Shown in pieces: positions 16,621-26,391 of a stretch of DNA of 64,000 bases. Positions within the stretch are counted from its first letter, which is position 1, and every line of letters starts with the position of its first letter. The DNA is from Clostridia bacterium. Its GTDB lineage: Bacteria; Bacillota; Clostridia; Oscillospirales; CAG-272. The DNA is taken from assembly GCA_017502915.1 (NCBI GenBank), contig JAFVUB010000003.1, positions 182,810 through 246,809 on the forward strand, in the 5' to 3' direction. The position numbers and the translations under genes were made by a program. The notes beneath the pieces were generated by a model. The model saw only the letters and a list, made by a program, of their open reading frames with translations. It searched no databases and had not been told where the DNA came from.

Positions 16621-17829
16621 ATGATAGATATAGCCCTGCTCGGGTTCGGAAACATCGGTGGAGGAACTGCCGAGGTTATTACCGAAAATCGCGAGCTGAT
16701 CGAAAAACAGCTCGGGACTGCTCTTAACATAAAATACATTCTCGATCTGCGCGACTTCCCCGAAAGTCCGTTCGGTCATCTCGTTGTTCACAGATACGAC
16801 GTTATTCTGAACGACCCCGACGTCAAGATCGTCGTTGAAATGATGGGAGGCTCGCACCCCGCGTACGAATACACCAAGGCCGCTCTTCTTGCCGGCAAGA
16901 GCGTCGTTTCCTCAAACAAGGAATGCGTTGCAAACTTCGGCGCCGAGCTTTTGGCTATCGCCGCCGAAAAAGGTTGCCGTTATCTCTTTGAGGCAAGCGT
17001 TGGCGGAGGAATACCCGTCATTCGTCCCATGATGGTCGATCTCGCACCGGTACACATCAAGTCGGTCTCCGCGATCCTTAACGGAACCACAAACTATATA
17101 CTGACCAAGATGGCAAACGAGGGACTTGCCTTTGCAGACGTTCTGGCAGACGCCCAGAAGAAGGGATATGCCGAGGCGAATCCCGCCGCAGACGTTGAAG
17201 GGCTCGATGCCGCACGTAAGATCGTTATTCTCGCGGCTCTGGCATCCGGCGTTATCCTCAATGCCGATGAGATCAGTCGTGAGGGCATCACCAAGATCAC
17301 AGACACCGATATGAAGACTGCTGAGTCGTTTGGATATACCATCAAGCTCATCGGACGCTTTGAGAAGGCCGAGGACGGCAAGATCCTTTGCATGGTCAGC
17401 CCGAGGTTCGTTTCCAAGGCCAACCCGCTTTACACCGTCAGCGACGTTTTCAATGGGATCCTCGTTGATTCCGATATGCTGGGCGAGGTTATGTTCTACG
17501 GCAAGGGCGCCGGAAAGCTTCCCACGGCAGGAGCGGTCGTTTCGGATATTCTCGACGCCGCCTCACCCCACCGCGTGAGCACGATGCAGTGGAGACTTGC
17601 TAACGCTGACGATATTGCCGACGTTGAAAGCTACAGCTGCGGACGCGTCTTCAGCTTTGAAGGTAACGAGGGTGATCTCGACGAGATCAAACGCATCTTT
17701 AACCCGACCTCTTGCTTGGTTGAAAACGGCAAAATAAGCATCATCACCGATGCGATGACCGAAAGATCTGTTGCAGACGCCCTTTCGATCTGCTCTCTCA
17801 AGCTCATCTCAAAATTCAGAACACTTTAA
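16621..17829 (+). CDS. hom: homoserine dehydrogenase
   Basis: The 402-residue protein has an N-terminal Rossmann motif (GFGNIGGGTAEV). Substrate/catalytic motifs are ASVGGGIPVI, NGTTNYILTKM and AEANPAADVEGLDAARKI. It reduces aspartate semialdehyde to homoserine on the way to threonine and methionine. The C-terminus after about residue 325 is shorter than a standard ACT domain, so allosteric control may differ. The start follows AGGAGAGG; the longer upstream frame lies in the intergenic region. gdhA follows after 24 bases with its own ribosome site. Confidence 0.95.
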   Translation: MIDIALLGFGNIGGGTAEVITENRELIEKQLGTALNIKYILDLRDFPESPFGHLVVHRYDVILNDPDVKIVVEMMGGSHPAYEYTKAALLAGKSVVSSNKECVANFGAELLAIAAEKGCRYLFEASVGGGIPVIRPMMVDLAPVHIKSVSAILNGTTNYILTKMANEGLAFADVLADAQKKGYAEANPAADVEGLDAARKIVILAALASGVILNADEISREGITKITDTDMKTAESFGYTIKLIGRFEKAEDGKILCMVSPRFVSKANPLYTVSDVFNGILVDSDMLGEVMFYGKGAGKLPTAGAVVSDILDAASPHRVSTMQWRLANADDIADVESYSCGRVFSFEGNEGDLDEIKRIFNPTSCLVENGKISIITDAMTERSVADALSICSLKLISKFRTL

Positions 17830-19203
<1,374 letters not shown>

Positions 19204-19220
19204 GGCAACGACAAACAACA

Positions 19221-19260
19221 TATAAAGAGTGCCGAGTCGTACGACTCGGCACTCTTTATA
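19221..19260. terminator. bidirectional terminator of gdhA and pgsA
   Basis: A 40-base perfect palindrome with stem AAAGAGTGCCGAGTCG lies between convergent genes. Confidence 0.9.
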
Positions 19261-19265
19261 TATAT

Positions 19266-19880
19266 TTATTTTTCAGGGTCAATATATTTTCCGCCGCCTC
19301 GGAAGTAATCTATTGCCGACCAAAGCGTGAAAACGAGAACTCCGATCATAGAGATCAGCGTCAGCGGCAGCAGGTTCAACCAATGCCCACTGTTCGGAAG
19401 CACGCCGAAGATGCGGTAAAGCACCGGCTCGAGCAGAGCTGCCAAAACAAAGACCATCTGAAGGACCGTTTTGATCTTGCCAAGGATTCCGGCAGCAAGA
19501 ACAGTACCCTTGTTGCTGATTATGAGTCTCAGTCCCGTTACGGCAAACTCTCGAAGCAAAACGACGATAAACACCCAAACGAAGACCGGGCGGATACTCG
19601 AGTACAGCGGCAGATAGAAGATCATCGTCATAGCACTGATGACGATAAATTTATCCGCCAACGGGTCGAGAAACTTACCGAAATCGGTGATAAGATTGTA
19701 TTTTCTCGCGATATGACCGTCCATTGCGTCGGTTATCGAGGTTGCAAGAAAGATCGCCGCACCCAGAAGATTACGGAGTATCCAGAGCTCGGACGGAATG
19801 AAATACATTACGGCAACGAACACCGGAACCATAACCAAGCGCAAAACGGTGAGCTTATTCGGAAGATTAAGCTTTTTCAT
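19266..19880 (-). CDS. pgsA: CDP-diacylglycerol--glycerol-3-phosphate phosphatidyltransferase
   Basis: The 204-residue integral membrane enzyme has the CDP-alcohol phosphotransferase signature (DAMDGHIAR followed by GKFLDPLAD). It makes phosphatidylglycerol phosphate, the committed step to phosphatidylglycerol. It is the last gene of the SGNH-lgt-rimO-pgsA unit, 22 bases after rimO. The rimO-pgsA pair is common in Firmicutes. Confidence 0.95.
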   Translation of the reverse strand: MKKLNLPNKLTVLRLVMVPVFVAVMYFIPSELWILRNLLGAAIFLATSITDAMDGHIARKYNLITDFGKFLDPLADKFIVISAMTMIFYLPLYSSIRPVFVWVFIVVLLREFAVTGLRLIISNKGTVLAAGILGKIKTVLQMVFVLAALLEPVLYRIFGVLPNSGHWLNLLPLTLISMIGVLVFTLWSAIDYFRGGGKYIDPEK

Positions 19881-19902
19881 AACTACAGTTCCCTTTCATG
19901 CG

Positions 19903-21246
19903 TCAGTTCTTGCCGTGAAGAACGGCAACACCGACCAGATCGTAATCAAGGACCTTTCTTATCTTTACGTCCACAAAGGAGCCGGGAGCGATGCGAACCT
20001 CCGATTTGAAATAGACCTTTCCGTCGATCTCAGGAGCGTCGGCAGCCGAACGTCCGAAATGTATCTCTCCGACCGTGTCATAATCCTCGCACAGAACGCG
20101 CACCGTCTTGCCAATCATAGCAAGGTTGTTTGCCTCGTTGATATCCATCTGAAGGCGCATAACGGCGTCCATACGGTCAAGCTTGGTCTGCTCGTCGATC
20201 TGATCGGGCAGGTCGTAAGCCGGGGTGTCTTCTTCTCTTGAATAGGTGAAGCAGCCAAGTCTTTCAAATTTAGCTTCTGCCACAAACTCACAAAGCTCGG
20301 CAACGTCCTCCTCGGTCTCGCCGGGGAAGCCCACGATGACCGTGGTTCTGATAACGATATCCGGGATCTCGCGGCGAAGCTTGGCTATGACCTCGCGGAT
20401 CATTGCCGAATCTCCGTGGCGATTCATCGCGGTGAGCATATTGTCCGAAATATGCTGGATCGGCAGGTCGATATACTTGAGGATACGAGGGTTGTCACGT
20501 ATCTCGGCGATAAGATCGTCGGTGATCTTATCTGGATAGCAATAAAGCAAACGCACCCACGGAATGCTCGTCGCGTCGGTTATTGCGCGAAGCAGCTTGG
20601 ATAACGAATACTCTCCGTATATATCGAGTCCGTAACGGGTTATATCCTGCGCAACGACGCAAAGCTCGCGAACGCCAAGTGCATCAAGCTGCTTGGCTTC
20701 CTCAACTACGTCCTCTATCGTGCGGCTTCTGAAGCGACCTCTGATCGAGGGGATCGCACAGTAGGCACAGCGGTTATCGCAGCCCTCGGCAATCTTGATA
20801 TACGCCGAAAAGCCCGAGCCGATAAGCACTCTCTCGCCTCCGAGCTTGACCTCGTCATTCGGCAGATAAGAGGAATATTTTGCATTTCTCTTTTTCTCGC
20901 AGGCGCGTACGGCGTCAACGATATTATGTATACTGCCAACTCCGAGTATGGCGTCCACCTCGGGAAGCTCCTCGAATATCTTGTCTCTGTAACGCTCGGC
21001 AAGGCAACCGCAAACTATTATTGAGCGTAGTGAACGGTTTTTCTTCAGCCAAGCAATATCGAGTATCGAGTCGATAGCCTCGCGCTTTGCGCTCTCTATA
21101 AAGGCGCAGGTGTTGATTACAACTATATCAGCCTCGGTCTCGTCGGCACTTATCTCATATCCGGCGTTCAAAAGCTCATGCAGCATGACCTCGGTGTCAA
21201 GCTGATTCTTGGGACAACCGAGCGATACAAATCCGATCTTCATCAT
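19903..21246 (-). CDS. rimO: ribosomal protein S12 methylthiotransferase
   Basis: The 447-residue protein has three N-terminal Cys of the methylthiotransferase domain (SLGCPKNQLD, NTCAFIESAK, VCGCLAERY), the radical-SAM CxxxCxxC in CDNRCAYCAIPS, and a C-terminal TRAM domain. It modifies the conserved Asp of ribosomal protein S12. Two adjacent ATG codons open the frame; the second may be used. The gene is 9 bases after lgt. Confidence 0.95.
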   Translation of the reverse strand: MMKIGFVSLGCPKNQLDTEVMLHELLNAGYEISADETEADIVVINTCAFIESAKREAIDSILDIAWLKKNRSLRSIIVCGCLAERYRDKIFEELPEVDAILGVGSIHNIVDAVRACEKKRNAKYSSYLPNDEVKLGGERVLIGSGFSAYIKIAEGCDNRCAYCAIPSIRGRFRSRTIEDVVEEAKQLDALGVRELCVVAQDITRYGLDIYGEYSLSKLLRAITDATSIPWVRLLYCYPDKITDDLIAEIRDNPRILKYIDLPIQHISDNMLTAMNRHGDSAMIREVIAKLRREIPDIVIRTTVIVGFPGETEEDVAELCEFVAEAKFERLGCFTYSREEDTPAYDLPDQIDEQTKLDRMDAVMRLQMDINEANNLAMIGKTVRVLCEDYDTVGEIHFGRSAADAPEIDGKVYFKSEVRIAPGSFVDVKIRKVLDYDLVGVAVLHGKN

Positions 21247-21255
21247 TTAAGTTCC

Positions 21256-22197
21256 TTAATTTTGTTTATTTTCATCCGCCGCGTTTTCGGTCTCAAGCGG
21301 CAGGATCTCTTCTGCTTCGGGCAGCTCTTCTGCGCAAAGCTCACAGACCGCACTGTCTCTTTCGCTCTTCATAGGGTTCTTTCTGTTCTGTCTTGCAAGA
21401 GCATATTTATAGCCGAGATATATCAGCAGAGCTATTATAAGCAGAATAGATATTACCTGTGAGGTTGAAAGGCTGAAGCGTCCTGCAAGTCTTCCGTCAT
21501 CGGTTGCGTAATTAAAGCTTACGTCAAAAACGCCGCGAAGGATATCCCCTCTCCACATCTCAAGCACGAATCTTGCGGGAGCATAGAGCGCTATGTATAT
21601 CGGCAGAAGATTTGAATCCTTACCCTTTTTGATGTCGTCCATCTCAACGAGAAGAAGTATCGCGGTTATCAGCACGAGCGCTATTGCCTCGTAGAGCTGG
21701 ACCGGAACGCTGGTTATGTACTTAACCGTCCCGTCCGCAAGCTTATGAGGCATAAGAACGCCAACGTCGGACGCCACACCGTAACAGCAACCGCCGAGCA
21801 GACATCCGATACGTCCGAAGGCGTGGAATATCGTAAAGCAGGGGCAGACGAAGTTGATCATTCTCTTGGAGTCGAGCTTTAAGTACTTCGCTAAAAAGTA
21901 TATGCAAAGCAGAGCGCCGATAAGACCTCCGTAGAAGACCAGACCTCCGTTGATAACTCTTTTTTCGATTATCTCCCAGCTGAAGTTATGTTCTATCAGC
22001 GCAGGTATCTCGGTAATGACAAAAAGCAGTCTCGCGCCGATGACGATACCGACGACACTCGCGCAAAGCATTGCAACGAGGTCAAGGATACGGTATTCGT
22101 AAGCGCGGCGGCGAAACATTGCAAGCACAAACGCGGCAACAAAGCCAAGCAAGGCAAGTATTAAATAGGTCGGGATTCCGAAAAGCTCAGGATACAT
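21256..22197 (-). CDS. lgt: prolipoprotein diacylglyceryl transferase
   Basis: The 313-residue multi-span protein has the Lgt signature HAFGRIGCLLGGCCYG and an arginine-containing GGLVFYGGLIGA segment. It attaches diacylglycerol from phosphatidylglycerol to the lipobox Cys of lipoproteins, which fits its operon with pgsA. The last about 45 residues form a hydrophilic tail longer than usual, containing a CELC motif. Lipoproteins in this window would be its substrates. Confidence 0.92.
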   Translation of the reverse strand: MYPELFGIPTYLILALLGFVAAFVLAMFRRRAYEYRILDLVAMLCASVVGIVIGARLLFVITEIPALIEHNFSWEIIEKRVINGGLVFYGGLIGALLCIYFLAKYLKLDSKRMINFVCPCFTIFHAFGRIGCLLGGCCYGVASDVGVLMPHKLADGTVKYITSVPVQLYEAIALVLITAILLLVEMDDIKKGKDSNLLPIYIALYAPARFVLEMWRGDILRGVFDVSFNYATDDGRLAGRFSLSTSQVISILLIIALLIYLGYKYALARQNRKNPMKSERDSAVCELCAEELPEAEEILPLETENAADENKQN

Positions 22198-22222
22198 AAA
22201 TTTAACAGCCTTTCTTTGGGGT

Positions 22223-23314
22223 TTAGTTTAATATATCGCGCTCTGCCATTATGCGGCGGAGCACACACTCAACGGCATCAGCCATTTTGACCATTCCGAA
22301 GTCGCTTGGGTGAGTTCCGTCAACAGTACAGCAGTCGTCGTTCACTCCTCGCATCATACTGTCTCCGTCTATATAGTAGACCCATTTATCTCCCTTTTCG
22401 CGGGCAAAACGGTAAGTGTCTATAATAACGTCACGACGTGCGGCAGAGTCTTCACGGTCGTAAATAAATTCCGGCTTTGAGAGCATTATATACGGAATAT
22501 CGGGGTGCGCGGCGCGGATCGTCTCGTACATCTTACGGTGAGTGCTTCTCAAATGCTCGACAGACGGCGCGTTGTGATCGTAGTCGCTGACGAACACCGA
22601 CATATCAAGCGACGCCATATACTCAACGATAGCGTCCTCTGCCAGGCAGCTGCTCGAAAATCCGAGATTTATGTAATCAAGATTACAGTTGCGGCTGATG
22701 ATGTTCTCGTATATCAGACCTGGACGGGACGCGCAAGCGCCCTGAGTTATCGAGCTTCCATAAAAAACGATCGGTCTTTTATTACTGTACGGCTTTCCGG
22801 CAGACAGTGCAGAGCCGTCTTTAATTCCTATGTAAAGCTCGGACACCGGATTGTAGGCAGGAAAGTTTATCGTAACACATCTCGGCTCGCTCGATGCAAA
22901 TCTTGCCACTCCCTCGTAACCGCTTTGCGTTTCCATATCGGGCTTATAAAGCTTGACGAACCTGCTCGACCCTTCGGAATCGACGTAGATATCAAATCCT
23001 GCCGTACCGCTCAAGGACATATGCGGCAGTCGGTTTACGTGCGGCATGACGCACTTTATTGCGATGTACGGAGAGTCTGTCATGAAGCGAACTCGTCCGC
23101 CCGACGTCAGAAGCGATCGGTAGGCAACCTTTTCGCTGGTTGCCGCAGCAACGTTCTCGGGCAATCGTCGGCTCGGGGTCTCGTTTCGGTAGTTATAAAG
23201 TCCGTAAACCTCAAACGGATCGCTTTTGGTGTCGTAAAACACAATATCCTCAACCTTCAAATCAGTGTCAATAACGACCTTTTTTCCGGCGTGCTTTGCT
23301 GAAATATTTTCCAT
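22223..23314 (-). CDS. SGNH/GDSL-family hydrolase
   Basis: The 363-residue protein has an N-terminal beta-sandwich of about 180 residues and a C-terminal SGNH domain. Its blocks are FYGSSITQG (nucleophile Ser), NLGFS, SDYDHNAPS (Asn block) and DGTHPSDFG (Asp-His). Such two-domain enzymes often deacetylate carbohydrates. There is no signal peptide, so it acts in the cytoplasm. It is first in the lgt-rimO-pgsA run (25 bases upstream), though its function may be unrelated. Confidence 0.88.
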   Translation of the reverse strand: MENISAKHAGKKVVIDTDLKVEDIVFYDTKSDPFEVYGLYNYRNETPSRRLPENVAAATSEKVAYRSLLTSGGRVRFMTDSPYIAIKCVMPHVNRLPHMSLSGTAGFDIYVDSEGSSRFVKLYKPDMETQSGYEGVARFASSEPRCVTINFPAYNPVSELYIGIKDGSALSAGKPYSNKRPIVFYGSSITQGACASRPGLIYENIISRNCNLDYINLGFSSSCLAEDAIVEYMASLDMSVFVSDYDHNAPSVEHLRSTHRKMYETIRAAHPDIPYIMLSKPEFIYDREDSAARRDVIIDTYRFAREKGDKWVYYIDGDSMMRGVNDDCCTVDGTHPSDFGMVKMADAVECVLRRIMAERDILN

Positions 23315-23587
23315 AGTTCCCTCCGAACCGCAACAACGATTTATAGCAAATAATATATAATTATATATATCGAATTATATCATACCTTGAGCTTTTAGTC
23401 AACACAATGTCGCCATTTTTGCTTTTGGAAATGATTTTCTTTGAGTTGAATGCAAAATGTAAAGAGTAGTACACTGTTAATTCATAATGCATTAATGTTT
23501 TTGGAATATTATATATATATATCTAAAGCAGTCGAGCCTCGGCTCTGCGAAAAAACATAAACGCTTTCATCGAAACGGAGAATCAAT

Positions 23588-23950
23588 ATGGCAAGCATTG
23601 AAAAGATCAAGAAGTACGGCGACAAGAAGCAAGCCAAAAAGCTTAGAAACATTATTCGCAAGGGCGCAACATACGACGAGATAGACGCTGTTTTCGAGCA
23701 GCTCGGAAGAATTCAAACTCAGGAAAACTTCGGTTATCTCTGCGAGATGTATCAGTTCGATAATCCGTTCGTTCACGTTGCAGTCGTTAAAGCGATCGCC
23801 GCATGTGCAAAGCCCGAGCACATTGAGATCGTTCGCCACTATCAGAACGGCGAGACCGATCCGGTCTGTGTTGAGATCCTCGGCGCACGTGTTCTTGAGC
23901 TCAAGCGTGAGAACGACCGTATCAAAGCTGAAAAAGAAAGATTCTATTGA
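23588..23950 (+). CDS. HEAT-repeat-like small protein
   Basis: The 120-residue all-helical protein has HEAT-type repeat units (FGYLCEMYQFDNPFVHVAVVKAIAACAK) and a basic N-terminus. ACGGAGA lies 7 bases before the ATG. HEAT proteins act as scaffolds, but no partner is visible. The 270-base stretch before it is AT-rich with no gene. Confidence 0.7.
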   Translation: MASIEKIKKYGDKKQAKKLRNIIRKGATYDEIDAVFEQLGRIQTQENFGYLCEMYQFDNPFVHVAVVKAIAACAKPEHIEIVRHYQNGETDPVCVEILGARVLELKRENDRIKAEKERFY

Positions 23951-23953
23951 TAA

Positions 23954-23992
23954 CAAAAAAAGGAACGCGCCTCTCGGCGCGTTCCTTTTTTA
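23954..23992. terminator. bidirectional intrinsic terminator
   Basis: The stem AAAGGAACGCGC with its complement between A and T runs overlaps the stop of the CorC-type gene. Confidence 0.9.
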
Positions 23993-25321
23993 TTCTGATA
24001 AGACCTCGGCGGTCTCTTCCTTTGCGGAGTCCTGCTCCTCCTTCTCTTCGGAGGGATCCTTTATTGTCAGCTCGGCGCGCTCGACAGTCATATCCTTGAT
24101 GGACAGAACTCTTATGGTCAGCTCGTCGGTGTCTATTTCAAATGAAGCGCCCTCGGCGGGTATCTCACCCTTCAAGCCAAGGATATATCCGCTCAACGTG
24201 TCAACGTCCTCGTCGTCTATCTTCGAGCCGGTCTTGCGGTTGACCTCCGAGATAAGAACGTCTCCGCGAACGATCCAACAGTTCTCCTCAAGCTGCTCAA
24301 ACTCGGGCTCAACAACCTCTTCGTTTATATCATCGCTGAAGTCTCCGACAAGATACTCAACGATATCGGTCATAGTAACGATACCCGAAGTACCGCCGTA
24401 CTCGTCAAGAACCACGGCAAACGCCTCTTTCGCCTGCTTCATATTGCGGAACAACACGTCCAGCTTAACGCTTTCGGGAATGAAATAGGGGGCGCGTACC
24501 GCCTTTTCCATAATCGCCTCACGTCCCTCCTCGCGGCAACGCAGGAAGGCGCGGGCATCGAGTATACCGATTATCTCGTCGGCAGTCTCTCCGCAGATCG
24601 GATAACGTGAAAAACGGCTGTTGAGAACCGTCTCGCTCCAATCGTCGATGCTGTCCTCGGCGTAAAGGGTCACGAGGTCGCGGCGGTGAGTTGCAGCGTT
24701 CATAGCGGTTATATCGTCAAAATCAAAAACGTTTTCAATGATCTCTTTGTCATAAGTATCTATGCTTCCGTCCTCGTGAGCCTCGTCAACGATCATAAGA
24801 ACCTCGTTCTCGGTAACGGCATCCTCTTCCTTAGTCTTAAAAATGACGTTGAGAAGCTTTTTCCAAAGCATAAACAACCAGTTTACGGGAGTCAGTATCC
24901 ACTGAAGCACGCAAAGGAATCGGCAAACGCCCATAGCAAAGCCTTCGGCGTGATCCTTTGCAAGGTTCTTCGGCGAGATCTCGCCAAAGATAAGGACGAG
25001 AATAGTCAGCGCTGCTGTCGAAACAGTGGCGGCAGCCGACTGCCAGCTGGTATCCTTCATAAGATCGATACACAGAAGAGTTGCCATCGAGGACGCCGCG
25101 ATGTTTACCACGTTATTACCGACGAGTATGGTTGAAAGCAGCTTACTGTAATTCTCTTCCATTTTGAGGCAAAGCGCCGCTTTTTTATTGCCCTCTTGAG
25201 CCAGCATCTTCATCTTCGTTTTATTAAACGAGGTGAAAGCCGTCTCGCTTGCCGAGAAGAACGCCGAGCCTATAAGACACAGCACGATCCCAACTGTATA
25301 AAATATGTTTGTTGATGTCAT
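23990..25321 (-). CDS. CNNM/CorC (HlyC) family transporter
   Basis: The 443-residue protein has a DUF21/CNNM membrane domain (FFSASETAFTSFNKTK at residue about 20, LVGNNVVNIAASS, GEISPKNLA). Paired CBS domains follow (about 210-330), then a CorC_HlyC C-terminal domain. Such proteins export or control Mg2+/Co2+; older annotations call them hemolysins. It is transcribed from a consensus promoter through a structured leader of about 185 bases with a terminator-like hairpin, suggesting attenuation or ligand sensing. Confidence 0.92.
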   Translation of the reverse strand: MTSTNIFYTVGIVLCLIGSAFFSASETAFTSFNKTKMKMLAQEGNKKAALCLKMEENYSKLLSTILVGNNVVNIAASSMATLLCIDLMKDTSWQSAAATVSTAALTILVLIFGEISPKNLAKDHAEGFAMGVCRFLCVLQWILTPVNWLFMLWKKLLNVIFKTKEEDAVTENEVLMIVDEAHEDGSIDTYDKEIIENVFDFDDITAMNAATHRRDLVTLYAEDSIDDWSETVLNSRFSRYPICGETADEIIGILDARAFLRCREEGREAIMEKAVRAPYFIPESVKLDVLFRNMKQAKEAFAVVLDEYGGTSGIVTMTDIVEYLVGDFSDDINEEVVEPEFEQLEENCWIVRGDVLISEVNRKTGSKIDDEDVDTLSGYILGLKGEIPAEGASFEIDTDELTIRVLSIKDMTVERAELTIKDPSEEKEEQDSAKEETAEVLSE

Positions 25322-25540
25322 GATTTACCCTTTCAAATAATTATCTCAAGCGGAAGAACGCAAAAAGGCATAGCACTCTCCGACCTGTGTCAGACAGCAA
25401 CTATGCTTCTTAAAAGGCTATATGTAAAATAATCGACTTTGACTGTCGCCTTTGTCTCCGTGTTCCACGAGATTCTCCTATAAAAATTAGCTAACGCTTG
25501 TTTATGTATGGATTATACCATAGTTTATTCGTTTTGTCAA
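25322..25540 (-). promoter_or_regulatory. structured leader with promoter and premature terminator, class unknown
   Basis: Promoter on the minus strand: TTGACA (25540-25535), 17 bases, TATAAT (25517-25512). The leader of about 185 bases has a hairpin with stem GCATAG/CTATGC (25401-25406 with 25368-25373) followed by a T run near 25362-25366, well before the gene start. GACAG (25441-25447 area) can pair with CTGTC inside that hairpin (25392-25396 area), a possible antiterminator. It does not match M-box or yybP-ykoY signatures I know. Confidence 0.6.
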
Positions 25541-25552
25541 GACCTTGACAAC

Positions 25553-25600
25553 TAAAAAATCAAGAGCAACCACGATTGCCGTTGCTCTTGATTTTTTAGT
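25553..25600 (-). terminator. intrinsic terminator of the phosphatase gene
   Basis: The stem AAAAAATCAAGAGCAAC with its complement is followed by T's on the minus strand. Confidence 0.85.
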
Positions 25601-26289
25601 TAGTTTCCGAAGACGTTTTCAATAGTAATTCCTTCAATGTGCTTCGCATCGTTAAAGAGCATCAGCTTTGGGCAGAACAGCTCTCCGACGGTGTTCGAAA
25701 GCTCAACGACGGCGATCGACGTAAAGTCGAGTTGAAACGCTGCGAAAAACAGCGGCATCGGGATATTAAAGATATGCGAAAGCGCGATCGAAGACGAGCC
25801 TGCGTGGCTGAACATTGCAACAGTCTTATCCGTATCCTCTCCCGTTACTCGGTAAAGCTCTCCCTCTCGGGTGTACCCCAGCTCGGCGAGCCAAGCGTCG
25901 ATACCCTTCGTAACCGTCGCGGCGCGCTCAACGATCTGGCTCCTGCAATACGGCTCGTCCTTCTGCCATTCTCTTGAAAGCAAGGTCTTACCCTCCGATG
26001 CAAGTATCGCGGCAACAGCCCAGGGATGTCCTTTAGCCAGGATCGGCTCTCCGTCGATACTCGCCCAATCGAGCTCGCGCATAAAATCGCAAGGAACTAT
26101 ATCCTGTCCCAGCAGATTTGCGGTATGCTCCGCCGTCTGCATTGCTCTTCCCTTGGTCGAGGCATAGATACGCTCGATGCCGCAATCCTTAAGTCTTTCT
26201 GCCGCCGCTGCTGCCTGCTTGTTCCCAAGCTCGGTCAAACAGTCGTTTTTATAATCCGGATGTCCGTGACGGACAAAATAAATCTTCAT
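25600..26289 (-). CDS. histidine phosphatase (phosphoglycerate-mutase-like)
   Basis: The 229-residue protein has the catalytic RHG in YFVRHGHPDY, an Arg in ASTKGRAMQTAEHT, and the second His in MFSHAGSSSIAL. The family includes cofactor-dependent mutases and broad phosphatases. Without further motifs, a phosphatase of unknown substrate is the best call. It is monocistronic with its own terminator. Confidence 0.9.
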   Translation of the reverse strand: MKIYFVRHGHPDYKNDCLTELGNKQAAAAAERLKDCGIERIYASTKGRAMQTAEHTANLLGQDIVPCDFMRELDWASIDGEPILAKGHPWAVAAILASEGKTLLSREWQKDEPYCRSQIVERAATVTKGIDAWLAELGYTREGELYRVTGEDTDKTVAMFSHAGSSSIALSHIFNIPMPLFFAAFQLDFTSIAVVELSNTVGELFCPKLMLFNDAKHIEGITIENVFGN

Positions 26290-26348
26290 AAGCGCACCGC
26301 CTTTCTCTGAATATTATAACACAAGGTTGCATTTTTGTCAATAAAAGC

Positions 26349-26377
26349 AGAAACGGGGCTGACAATTTCAGCCCCGT
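26349..26377 (-). terminator. intrinsic terminator of the lipoprotein gene
   Basis: The stem AACGGGGCTGA with its complement is followed by TCTGCTTTTATT. Confidence 0.75.
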
Positions 26378-26391
26378 TCAACGGTGGTTTA

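Noticed and set aside
25322..25505. M-box magnesium riboswitch
   Set aside because: The conserved GGTGAGGCTCCT and GCTGCTGCCC-type blocks are absent.
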